From Drosophila pseudoobscura (lineage: Eukaryota; Arthropoda; Insecta; Diptera; Drosophilidae): a stretch of DNA of 64,000 nt. A program made the position numbers and the translations under genes. This document shows, piece by piece, positions 17,907 to 30,800 of this stretch; position 1 is the first letter of the stretch, and each line of letters begins with the position of its first letter. The notes below the pieces were generated by a model. That model ran no database searches and was not told where the DNA came from. It saw only the letters and a program-made list of their open reading frames with translations. The stretch covers positions 15,017,001-15,081,000 of the forward strand of contig NC_046681.1 in NCBI RefSeq assembly GCF_009870125.1, in the 5' to 3' direction.

Positions 17907-20900
17907 GTATCCTGTATATAGATTGCCGTTTCCCTAGGGCACACATTCATCGAATGGAAGTAGGTCATTGGTTTGCTACACAAATTCTCCATAAACGAAA
18001 ATATTTCAAAAATGTTTCAAATTAATTTAAAATTCAAATAAATTCCTGGATTGGGAATTTTTAATTATTTCAATTTATATAAATAGAATAAATAAATATA
18101 TAAGTGAATATATACAAATTAAATAAATAAGAAAACATAAGAATTAAATATATATATACTTGAACAAAAATATAGATTAAATAAAAAAAGAAATTTATAA
18201 ATGAATTAAATTAATATTTAAAGTAAATAACTACAATAAAATTAAATTAAATTAAATTAATAAATAAATGCATACATACATTTAAAATATAAATTAAATA
18301 AATATATAAATCAAATAACGATTAAAATTAAATACAAAAAATAAAAGGAAATTTACAAATGAAATAAATTAGTATATAAATTAAAAAAATTTATAAATTA
18401 ATTAAATACCGCCAGTAAAGTTTATACGATTTTTCAGGAGCAATATTGTGGTGTTTTGCAAGGGGAAAATCAGCACCGGAATATTGCCAGTCACATGTGA
18501 ACGTGGCCACGAGCTTGGGTACGTGGGTACGTGGGTACGAGAGTCTTGGCTCTCGTCCCTAACTAATTTAAGTTTGTTTTGTACTTTTGTTAATTACTAT
18601 TCGCTATAGAAAAGATAAGATCTCATATCTCTGGCCAATTTATCTGCCTGCCAGCCAGTCGGCAGCCTCCGTCCTCCCCCCACAACGAGGATTCAAAGCT
18701 CATTTGGGGAGGGTTTAAGCTTTATTATCTCCCTCCAAAGCTCAAGAGAAGTGAGCTCCAGCGAGGCGGTGCGGAGGGGGGACTTATACCTATTTCTTAT
18801 GCCATGTCACGTTCGCGCTGAATCTCTTTTTGCCGCTGCTTGGGCGTTAAACATTTTTTCTCTCTCTCTATCTCCGCGGTTATCTTTTGGCGTATTTTTT
18901 AGTAAATAATAGTTAGTTAGTTCTTGGCTGGCTCTCCCTCTATCTCTCTCTCTCTGTCTCTCTCTGTGTGTTCCCTCGTAATTATTATTCGTATTCCGGT
19001 CTCTGAAAGGCAGCTGGTGCCCGAAAAGGCTTCCCTTTCTTTACTTTGCCGCATTCTGTTTGGCCTGGGATTAGCATAATGCTATTTATTGTTGTGCTTT
19101 TCTTGTTGCCATTCGGCATTGTGGCCTGGCCTGGTCTGGCCGACTGCTAACTTGAATTTCTTCGCCAGTTTTCCAGCGGGGGGCTATGCAAATTTCTGCA
19201 ACTTCCTCGTCTTCCGTTGCTGCTGCAAGTGCAACAGACTTTTCTTGTTTTGGTGCCCGCCACTCGATTCATTATTAATTTTTGGCTTACAATTTACACT
19301 TGATGAACATCTAAATGGAATGGGAAACGGATGTCCCTGGGTCCAATAGACTGTGATAACAATTTGTAGACTGAAAGTTTTTCCCAGAGCCCCCCCCCCC
19401 TCCGCCCCACACAAGTGCCTTTATGCAAAACTGCTGGGCAAACCAATTTGGAATTTGTTGATAGAAGAGCGAAAGATGGCGGAGAAGGGAGAACATGGAT
19501 AAGCAAGAGTCCTTCAGAGCAGAGTCCTTCAGCTTAAGTGGCCAGTGGATGTCTGTCCATTATGCATTGTGTATAGTGGAAGATGCCACCGCTGCAGCGG
19601 TGGTTGCAAGCAGAACAATATCTGCGCGCCGCACTTCCATTACAACTGAAGTATACTTTTAAGAAAATTGAAAAGAAAGTGAAAAGACTGGATGACAGAA
19701 TAAAAAAAAAGTGGAAAATCTACAATCATCTACAACTAATGGGAAAACTGACCAAAGCAAAGGTTGGCCTGAAAATATTTCTAGGCAAAAATATTTATTC
19801 ATATTTCTTGAAATCAATTTCCTTTCCTCTTGTGTGTGTTTTCTTTGATAACAAATATTTTTCATAAATATTTTCCACGTCACGTCTGCGCATTGTCCAC
19901 CCTCCCCTCTCCCTTGGTCCCCTCCTTTGCCAACGCTTGACAAGCATTTAGTACGTGTTAGACCTCGACCAAAGGGCTTAACGCATCTCCACCAATCTAC
20001 ACCGCCGCCCCACCTCCTCCGGGCATCTCGGGCCAAAATGTGGCACTTTGATTCCATGATTTATGGGGCGTTTGAAGCCAGGGGACAAACCCTGTCCGTC
20101 CGTCCCACAGCTCGTTTGCATTTGATAATCCCATTAAATTTGCGTATGTCGAGGACAATTTGACTCTGCCAGGGCTGGCGGCCTGAAAGCTGCTCATAAA
20201 TAATGAAACTGGGATTTTCTACACGAAATATCAATAGAAAGCTATGTATTCTCGTTTCAGTAACTTCTATTTCGAAATGATTAAGCAGCGTATTTTATTT
20301 TCAGATTTTTGTCTGAAACGTCGAGAAACGTGCCTGAAAAATGACTTTTGAGTGTGGTATCCATTAAACAAAGTTGACAAAGCGTTGAAATAAACAAAAC
20401 AGAGAAACCCAGAAAAAACTACAATCAATCAATCGAGTTTGTTTGGTCATTCGGTTATCAGGTGGTAACATGAGATACAGATACAACAAAATGCTGAGAA
20501 ACAGAGCTCTGGGCCCTCTTGGGTTTCAGTTTCCAGAGAACAGCAGAATGGGTGTCAGGGGGGGGTTAGTTGTGTACTTAATTTCTTTACGATCTTCACA
20601 GTCAATTGGAAAAGCGGAAAACCACTTGGAGGAAACGACTTTTTGGGGGTCGCGGGGTGGGTCATCGTCAATTAGAATCAATAAAAAAAAAGCAAGAAAG
20701 CATAATAACGGAGATGCCACCAAATTGAGGCCACAAAAGTTAAACCAGGCAGGGTATCACAACTGTTTGCTCAATGGAGAAAAAGAGGAGGAGGAGTAGT
20801 GGGTGGATTTTGGTCCGAAGAAGGTGAGGACGGACGAGAGTTAGGTACACAATGTGTCACATCATAAATGTCACGGACACATTTTGTTCGCTCGGGGTTT

Positions 20901-21552
20901 TTAGTGCAGTCATAAATTTTTATTTTCCTCGTTCAAGAGTTCAAACAGAAACAACAAAACAAATAATAATAATAATAATAACGAGCAGAAGAGAGCGCTA
21001 GAGAGAGAGAGATAGCGATAATGTTGAGCAGGGTCAATGCTACCCGAGTACCACGAAAGAGACAGCTATAGTGAGAAAGAGAAAGAGAGGGCGCCATCCG
21101 TTTATGCGCGACACAAAGTCATAAATCACTTAATCACATAATTAGAATGTGGGAAGAAAAAAAGAATTGATTTACGAGATTTTGAATGCGAATTATTTGC
21201 CGGGGAGTCGCGTGTTTCGGATTATTTACTAACTTTCAACCCCCCAAAACACCCGCCACATAATAGTTCTATATGAAATTTGTGCAAATGAAGTGCCGCA
21301 GAGTAGGGGTTCCCAGACAGCCCCCGCCCCACTCCCCACCAGTATCTAGTGTTCTGGGGGTGGGGCGTAATGCAAATTGATGGATGGCACATGAGTGCAA
21401 CATTGCAAGTGGCAGGGTTTCTAGTGGCACGATAGGGTGTGGCAGGGAGAGCGGGAGGGTTGTGTTTCCCCCTTTTCAAGGTGATTTGAAGAACGTTTGC
21501 AAAGGTTCTAAAAGGTGTGCCATACAAATTGTGTGAAATTCATGCAGCAAAT
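17907..21552. other. Host noncoding DNA
   Basis: The first 500 bp are very AT-rich, with many AAATAAATA and AAATTAAATT repeats. A C-run interrupts 19388-19399. GA/CT-rich stretches occur at 18850-18970 and 20990-21090. No coding exon is convincing: the frames there lack family resemblance and run through simple repeats. Confidence 0.65.
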
Positions 21553-21880
21553 CAAGGCTTCATTCGATGGGAACAGTGGAATACTTTGTGTTGAAGAACG
21601 AGGTGTGTCCATTCGTTTATGGCAAAGACAGGCAGAAAGGCAAAGCGTCATTCAGTTGGAACGATGGAATTGGAACGCGCTCTTGACCGAACGAAATGTA
21701 TACATTCCCTTGTGTGGAATTAGTGCATAAAAAGCCTCCTCCGGTGGGAACAATGGAATTGGAACACAATGTTGAAGTAACGAAATGTGTCCATTCGCTT
21801 ATTGAAAATTTATACAGCAAATTGAAGCATCATTCGCTTGGAACCGTGAAACTGCGACACTCTGTTAGAAGAAAGGAGAT
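21553..21880 (+). repeat. Tandem repeat, about 93-bp unit, about 3.5 copies
   Basis: Successive units begin near 21553, 21648, 21734 and 21827. Each contains GCATCATTCG, then TGGGAACAATGGAATTGGAACAC, TGTTGAAGTAACGAAATG and TGTCCATTCGCTTATGG, at roughly 75-85% identity. Isolated pieces of the same unit occur elsewhere: 25105-25130 (minus), 26291-26323 (plus), 30048-30067 (plus) and 31517-31540 (minus). The family is not recognised by name. Confidence 0.75.
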
Positions 21881-24800
21881 GATTCTCTTAGAAATTTCCA
21901 AAAATAAACGACCATTCTCATTGTTAATTGAAATTTTAATCACACACTCACACAATTTCCCATTGAATACGATTAGGGATAAATAAAAGACAAAAAGGAA
22001 AGAGAAAACGCTTCCATCCAATCAGAGGTTGGGCGACGCTGATGCTCCGTTGATGATGGCACGTGCTCATATTACAAGCAATGTTGTTTTTCTTCTGCCA
22101 CACCAAGGATCCTTTCCCAGCGAGAGAGACGGAGAGAAGAGGAACATGTACTGCCACAGCTTTTTTTTTTTTTATCGGGGACTGTCAAAAGTCAAAGTAA
22201 GCCGACAGACGGCAACAGGGAGAACAGGCAGGGGACGGGGGAATAAATAAAAACCCAAAAGGTTTGAGGTACGTGACACCACCAATTGCTGCGAATGCAC
22301 TGCCCCACACCCCCTAAGGGGTTTCGGTTCGGGGCCACCCTTTGCCGCACGGCCCTCTCACTGGCATCCCCCTTAATCCCGTTTGACTTGAGGGCTTAGC
22401 ACACACACAGTTGACATCGATAGAAGTTCTCTAGTGTTCTGTTCTGTGTTTCTTTTTTTTCCATTTTACGCTCTAAAGATCATTGCTAGGGGTTGGTGTC
22501 ATAGCCGTTTAAATGCAACCGGTTGGCCCGGTTGGTCACTTGGTCCCTCTGGGGGGGTTCGGACTATCATTATCTGAGCTCTGTGATACCCTAACCGAAG
22601 AAGGGTATTCATTTAATCTTCTCGTAATACCCCGTGGCAGAGGGGTCGCATTATTGAGGAACAGCGCTTGAAAAATCAAGGGTATTCGAAGCCTCTTTCG
22701 TTGGAATATTCTTGGGAAATTTGATGGCAAATAAAAAGTATTTTCAAGCTTTTCCTTGAAGCGTCGTACCTTTTCAGCCATTCCTATTTTGTAGACCCTT
22801 TTTTTGATTCATTTTCAGCTGGTTCCCCACAGGGTGCCCCTTGCCACAAGAGGGTGACCCTATCTCAAGGCGTTCCCAAGCACGCACGCTCTTTCTCTCT
22901 CACTGCCCGTTGCTCTGCTCTCTCTTTCTCTCTCCTGTTAACACTGTTTTTTTATTGCATCATAAATTTAATATTTTTATGCAATGTTTGTATAACGGTA
23001 CGCTTTTACTACCCTCCTTGTGGCATGCCACGTCCTCCCCTTGCAATGTCTGCGTCCCCCCACCACCCCCCTTATATTTCTGCCCCCGAAACGAACGAAC
23101 GAAAATATTCACAACATGCTAGAAACGCGCGCGCCCTTGGCTTGGCTGCCACTTTGCTCTCCAACAAAATATTTTTGCTTCTGGGAAGTGTCGCCAGCGC
23201 GTGCCATGGGAACATTTCCCTCTCTCTCTCTCTCTCTGTCGCTCTTTTTTCCAAAAATCTGACAGCGGGGTGGGGGTGGGGGGTCTGGGGATTGGTGGGT
23301 AAATTTCTGTTGTCATTTCTTGAATACTTGAGTCTTGGGTTTACGGATGCGTCTCCTACAATAACACGCAGAGTCCTTGTGCTTGTCCTTGGCTCTCAAT
23401 CAAAGACGGGCAAAAAAAAAAAACAAAAAAATAATACATATATGAATGTCAAAAATTCATCTGGCAATCAAAGGAAATTTTTTGGGAGTGAAAAAAAAAG
23501 CTTAGTAGGAATTAATCAATCAGACGGTGAAAATGAAAGAAAATCTTGGAAATATTTTAAAAATATATGTTGATAAAATATTTAAAATATGTCAGGGCTC
23601 TCTTTGCATAGAAATACCAGGGTTTATTGAACCTTTTTGCAGGCCAAACTTTCCATATCCTTGAAATCTTCGATTTTTACCCTTCGTTTTCTTCAAACAC
23701 AAACATTTACCTGCAAAGAAAGAGAGAGAGGAAAAAACTAAATTAAATAAAGAAAAACACATGGAAGAAGAAGCATTAAAATTTAATTTGATTTCGGGAC
23801 TGCGATACACACGGCCGATATTGCAATTTCCCTAATGGCACACGCAGAACCTTTAAAAAGAAATTACCCATCATATTTACTTAGGATACTCGTACAAAAA
23901 CGACAAAAAAAGGCAAAAAAGAAGGGAGAGAAACCAAACCCATCATCACAAAAGCCTCGCCTTGTCGTAGCACACAACTTGCATACGAAATTACGAAATT
24001 CCCACGGCAAATCCATCCGACAGGCAGATAGAGAGAGGGAGATAGAGCCCTGGCAAATGTGTCTAACACACTCATCAAACCATCAAAATGAAAGACGAGA
24101 CCGAAGCACCCATACCAAATGCTCAAATACTCAATTCTCAATCCTCAATCCACAATCCACAATCCTCCCCTGGAACCTAACTCAACCTTACCCTTGGCCA
24201 TTAGCGGAACAGAAACACACCAGAGGAATCAATAAATCACATGGGAAGCAGAGGCAGAGAGAGCGAGAGGAGAGATGGAGAGATGGAGAGAGAATAAAGA
24301 ATCGAATGCCGCCTGCTTAAATGATCGAATGTAATGTCTCAAGACTGAGAGAAAGAGAGAACCGAAGCGAAGGCACATCGAAATCAATTTCAATAAATTC
24401 CACCCAAACAAAGCCAAGAATTACACATGTGTGTGTGAGTGTGTGTGTGCCTGTTATCTGAGGCTCCATTCCGAACGAAACGAGTGGAAGAGCAAGGGGA
24501 ACGCGGGAAAGGGGAACGGAACAGAACGGAAAGGGTTATGTGTGGGCGAGGGAGGGAGTGGGGAGGCCTGACCACTGACAAAAGCCTCTTAGTATGCAAA
24601 TCGGGGGACCTCTCTTTCCTCGAGTGGAGGGGGGGGGGGGGGGGGGGTGGGGTTGTACACATTAAGGGAGTGAATCATGCTCTGCTTTACTCTTGAAACA
24701 TCTCAAGATGCTGATAATTTATGCTGTAATAATTAAGCAGAAGCTCTCGCTCTCGTATCGCAGAACCCAAAATGACAGGCTGAATGTCGAGAGGAGTGGT

Positions 24801-27800
24801 GGTAGGTATGACTAACGGTAAGGCAGTGCTGGAGGCTGCCACACACCACACGCCGCCGACACATTTAGAGGTTAGAGGCGACTCCATGCAGTGCAGCAGC
24901 AGCAGGAGCCCAAGATAAACCACACAATGACACTGCCACGCCCCGCTGATGACATCCAACCAAGGGGCCCACCAAGCGGCTTAAACGTTTGTTTATGCAG
25001 TTAAGGCTTACTATAATAGATTAGAATTGAATTTGAAACAAGAAAGAGAAAGAGGAAGAACATATTACCCATAGTTCGGACAAGAGTCACATTCTTCGTT
25101 GTAGCAATTTCCCGTAAGCGAATGGACACATCGCCACGAGCACAGATCATTCGTCATAAGCGATTCAGCACTTAAAACGATAAAAGATATCCATTTAGCA
25201 GCAGAATTTCAAGTTCCAGCACTTATTTTATAGGCGTTGTAGGGTTTTAGATGAAATATAGATGAATAGATCGGAGATATCTATATGTTGTACATAGTAA
25301 AATGTGGATGGAATGTAATGTTTCGATTGAAACCCTTATAATTTGTAGAACTGTGCCAGAACTTCCATCATAATGTATTCCTGTTAAAGAACAAAGGCTT
25401 TTAAGAGAATATTTCTTAACCAGAGATAAACCAATCGTTGGGCTAATAAAACCAAAGATAGTTTCTAGTTTCCCCCTATCTATCAGGAAATACCAAAGAA
25501 AAAGCCTTCAAATGAACAAATTTTGCGCTGCAGAGGCTCCTAGAACAACTCTCTTGCCCTCTCCCAGTGTGACTTAGCAGTGAAGGCTGTGCCGACGGAG
25601 TGAGTGAGTTATAATATTTTTTTAAGAACACTTTGTTGATAAGAACACAGAACAAACAAAAACATATGCTATCGGGACGGGGGTCCCCATTCCAAGCCAC
25701 TGATGCCCTGTCGCTGCTGACAAGGAAACGAAATGAATGAAGCTTCTGGGGGAAAGTTCATTTCATGTGGCAGGAAAGTTGACTTGATGCACTTAGTTGT
25801 TGCACTTGTAATTGAAATTTAGCAGCAAAACGACAAACACACACACACACACGTACACACACAGCAGAGAGCAGAGAGCAGAGAGAGAGTGGGAGAAAGC
25901 ATTGTCTCTGTCTCTGGCTCTGGGAATTGAATTGAGCTGAGTGACTGCATGAGTGACTCGAGTGTCAGATGCCTGGGCTTTGATTGATGAAGATGAAGAC
26001 ATTTTCCGTTTCGGCGACGACTACGACCCACGCAGTGGAGAGCAATCCTCTCCTGCAAACTGCAGTTGACCAGTGGACCACCATGGCACGAGTATGAGGC
26101 CCTGCCCTGTGCCCTCCTCCTCCTCCAGCCCCAAAGAGTTGTCAACGTTGCCGACCCCACGGCACCGACCGACCCATTGCCTGTTTTGGGTCTGGTCTGG
26201 GGGAGTGGCCACAGTGGTGCAAAGCCAGCTAAAATATGTATAGATTTTTCAATATTTCCCCATCACATTCTTGGTTGCCATTCCTTAAAAATGTGTCCAT
26301 TCGGTTATGGGAAATTTGTACACCATTCCACAAATATGCTGGCACAACCACTGTACCAAATAGCCCTCCCCTGTCAAAGCTCGCAGTTACCTTTTGGAGC
26401 CGCAAACTTCACAGCAGAACGTAGGCCAATGCCACAACAGACAGTGGCATCGGTGGCATCGGTGGCAGCCAGCAGCAGCCAACCGTTGACTGCATCAAAC
26501 TAAGATGCCATTACGCTGGCCTCTGCTGCTCATTACCGGCTGGAAGAGCGAGAGAGAGGGGTCGGGGGCAGGGGGAGGGAGAGGGATAGATGGCCCCCAA
26601 GAAGTCCAGCCGCAGTTCAAATGAATTTAATTGAAATTTCAAACTTGTCAAGCAGTGCCCGGCCCCTTACCGCCCTCCTTTGGGGGCGAAATTGAAAAGC
26701 CGCATCTCCCACATTTTCCACATTTCCTACATCTCTGCCACATCTCCTCTCCTCGCCTGCCCCCGCCGCCAAAGAGAAGGAAAAGGAGAAGGCGGCGCGC
26801 AGTCAAGTGCTGCGAAATGTGAAAAAGTAAATAAGTTTTCGCCGCCGTTGCACTTTTAATGTTTTCCGGGACAACATCTGGCCAAGAATATACTGGCCAA
26901 CCAGCAGCTCCAGCTACAGCTACAGCTTCTGCTTCTGCCACAGGCCCCTACATCCCATATATACCCATCCTTCCATCCCTCCATCGCTCCATCCCTCCAT
27001 CGCTCCATCCTTCCAAAGCAAAAGTGTCATCCAGAGGGTACGTAACTTTTTAAAAGAAAAGTTTCCCATTTGGCCGAGACTTGTCGTCTTTTCTTCTTTC
27101 GCTTCCTTCTACTTTTGTGCTTTTCTTCTTTCGCTCCTCGTAGTACCTTTCCCCGCCTCTCCTTTGCTTTTCGGTAAGTAGCTAGTTGACATTTTTTTTT
27201 GGGGTTGGACTTTGTGTAGGTTTTTATACAAAGTACACTTTTCAATCATTAGTTGAACAATGAATTGGCCATTTTTCATCAGCGACTCACGAATACTACG
27301 AGTTTTGATCCATTTGCAAGTCCCAGAACATCTGGAGGCATTTAAGTGTTAATATTTGCATCTATTAGAGGACATGCAGGATGTTTATTCAGCAGCAGTT
27401 GTAGCCATTACAGAAATTTACATTTCCAATTTAAATTTGAATTTCATTTTAATTGAGATGACAGAAACCCGCCCGGAGAGAGAGGGCGTTCAGTCCTTAA
27501 CCCAATTGTGATCAAATTACTAAGCACAGGCCATGGCTCATGGGCTAAATGCGGTGCAGCAGTGGCACTGCCCCCGAGGCTAAGTAGAAAATAAAAAATT
27601 CTGCCAAGAAAAAGTTCCCATTTGCAGCTGTCGCAACTTTCGGGCGTTGAGTGCAGCACTTCACTTCACTCCGCCCGGCGACCTCTTCTGGGGGTTGTTT
27701 TGGCATCTTCGCTCAACATGCATCAGGCATCAGCAATACTGTTTTCGGGGGTTAAAACCCCTTCTTTTTCCAGGGGGGGCCAAGGTTCAATCGCTGTTAA

Positions 27801-30800
27801 TGATGCTTGTGCTGCCAAATTTCGACTCGTTTTCGTTTTCATTTCAGTGAAGGGCTCTACAACAGCCTGGTCGTTGAGCATTTGCCAGTTTCGACCAGTT
27901 TTAGGGCACATATCATAGGAGTGTGGAGTACTATGGAGCTATACGACCTTTGAAGTTGCTTCAATTAAAGATTGGAAAAGGCTCAAGGAATAACCTTCAT
28001 ATAAAAAAACAAAAAAAAAATATTTTTTTTTCTTAGAAAATATTTAGTATAAAAAGGTAGAGAAAATATTTAATTATTTATATACACATGCATATTTTTT
28101 TAGACCTGGAAAATATTCCATACAAATCATAATTATAAATCAAATCAAATAAAACCTTAATGATATATTATATATTTTCCAAAATATTTGTCCCCTTAAA
28201 TATACTGCGGACTGTTTTTATTTAATATAGAATTAAGTTTTTTTTATCTCGCATTTAATTTTGCGGAAAATTTGCTTTTACATTCGTGGCAGCAATTAAG
28301 TTGATCGTAAAATGTTCGCCGAAAAAAACTTTGGCGCTAATATAAAAATGCAGTTGGCTGCAGAATCACGAATGGCGGTTAAAAATCTATGAAAAAATAT
28401 ATCATAATTCGCATAAACCATAATTTATAATATCAATAAAATGAGAGGAAGGATAAAAATGAAAATGAAAATGTTCGCGGGCTAAAAATAATAATAGCCA
28501 AAGCATAAAACAAACTCCATGGATGGGAAAATTGTGTGCAAATAAAAGAAAAATGCATCAACTTATTCCGTAAACTCTGCCGTGCAGGGGAGGGGGCGGG
28601 GGAAGGAAAATTGCAAACATTGAATTTTTAATTGCAGCAAAATTTGTGTTTTTTTGGTTTTTATGGTTTTAACGGCACCAATCCGCCGTATTTGTGCATT
28701 TGCGTTTATTTATTCCTGAGCCTTTTTATCGCCCAGCCCCAGCCCCAGCCCCAGCCGCTCCCCCTTTCGACATTTTTTTTGCAATTTATTAACTGCCATC
28801 TTTTTCCCCCCGCTTTTCATATTCCACTGTGCAAATGCTATGTGGAAAATGAATTTATATGCGAGCAGTTTTGGAATTTTTTGTATTAATAACAAACAAA
28901 ACAAAATTGTTTGCATACACATAAAAATCATGGAGTCTATAAATCGGAAAACTTGAATCAATAGAGAGGGAAAATGATTGAAACACCCAAGAAATGTGTT
29001 CACAAATCGTTGATTAAATATTCAATCGAATTACGATTTGAGTTGCAAAGAAAAAGGGTTTCGTGATGTGATTTCACAGAATATTTTTCTGTATATATAA
29101 ATATATAATATCGATTTATTCACTCTCCTATCTGAGCACAGCCAAAATTGTTTATCAAATAAATAATTAAATAAAATACATTCGAAATTCCCGATGCATG
29201 GGCAAATTTTGTAATTTCCACTTGAAGGAGTTTACACTGTAAATCCCCCGCCCCTCACCCGCATATGCTGTATAATTTGTCATCATTTAAATTTGGTTTT
29301 GCGTTTTTTATTACATTTAATTAGTAATTCAATGCATCCATTAATATTTTATAGAATCATGAACGAATTATATTCCATTTGTTTTTTGATTTAAGACAAA
29401 ATATGTATATACAGTGCGTTTCTGTAGCATAGGGATAGGGATAGGGATAGGTCCGGTACGGTCCGGTCTGCCAACAGTTTCATTTTAAGCCATAAAGCCC
29501 TGCTTTTGTTATTTACTCTCTTGTGCAATTAACTTTTCCACACTTTTCGCAATTGAAAGAGGGACAAAAAAAAATGGGAGCCAAGGGATTAGCGCAGCGT
29601 CAAGGGAAAACCTCTTTGGCAGAAAAAAAAAATAACTTTAATTATAATTTAATTAATATTTTAATTACACAGTCAATGGCTTTAGTTTGCGAGTGATTTT
29701 AGATTAAGTGGACATTTTAATTGCCATTTTATTGTGCCAGTTCAAAGGGGAACACAACGCCCATTTTCAACGCAATTTAAACGCGGAATTTAATATATTT
29801 TGTGAAATAAAAATAAATCAATTTGTAATGCCCGTCTAAAGAACAACTTTCGATTGGTTTTTGTTTGTATTTCTCAGTTCATTTAACATAAAAACGGGGA
29901 TTAATATAGGGTTTGTCTTTTTATGTTTATTCCGCATAAAAATTAACATATTTAATATATTTATTTAGTTTGATTTACTGATTGCCTTGAGTCACGATTT
30001 TCCTAAAGCCTAGCCAAAAAAAATTGTACAATTTTAAATCAGTGAAACTGTTCGCTTATGGGAACTTTAAACAGCGAATCAACGTCTGAGGACTGCGGCC
30101 CCAGGTCAAGGTTTTCTGTATTTTATTTGGCAAATCCCACTCCCCAACTCCCAGTAAGAGGTGTGCCCCAAACGATAGTGTCATTAAATCAATCATTTTT
30201 TTTTGTTTTTTTTCCTTTGGTTATTCAGCCACTTGGCACGGCCCTAATGTGGTCAACACGCCAGGCGACGACGAATATTTCGAATATTTCATTTTCGCCT
30301 ATTCGCTTTTGCTGTTGTTTGTTTTTCGCTTTTATTTATTAACGTGCGTTTTCCTTTTTGTTGTTCAGCCGCAAAAAGGTTCTTCCCCCGCTTTGCTGCT
30401 GAACTGACAAGTAAAAATGATTATAATCAAATAAATGAACCCCTCCCCCCGCAAGGATCCTAAAAAAAAACAAAAACTTTTGGAGAAATTCCTCCACTAA
30501 TTTATTTAATGAATACTCCGTGTTTTTCTGGGCTTTGAAGGACAATCAAAGTGTCAGGTAAGGGTGTATCGAATGCCCAATACAAACAATTTTGTGGCCA
30601 AGAAATACTGGCAGAGAAATGGCACCAAGTGGGGAAAATGAAACCCCTAAACCTTCCCTTAAAGGCAGTTATTAAAAGAAAGCCTTCGATTTTCCCATGT
30701 TTTCCGACAGATTAATGGAAATTTAATGTTCTTTGCTGATCTGCTATTTCTGCTGTTTCTGAATATGGAAAAGATAGTAATCCCATTCCATATTTAAATC

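Noticed and set aside
19583-27918. Many 60-240-codon frames in the GA/CT- and C-rich stretch
   Set aside because: Several frames overlap in both strands, all cross simple repeats, and none shows domains, Drosophila-like third-position preference or splice-bounded exons.
29431-29451. (AGGGAT)4 as a possible telomere-like repeat
   Set aside because: Drosophila telomeres are retroelement arrays, and four copies of a hexamer are ordinary microsatellite DNA.
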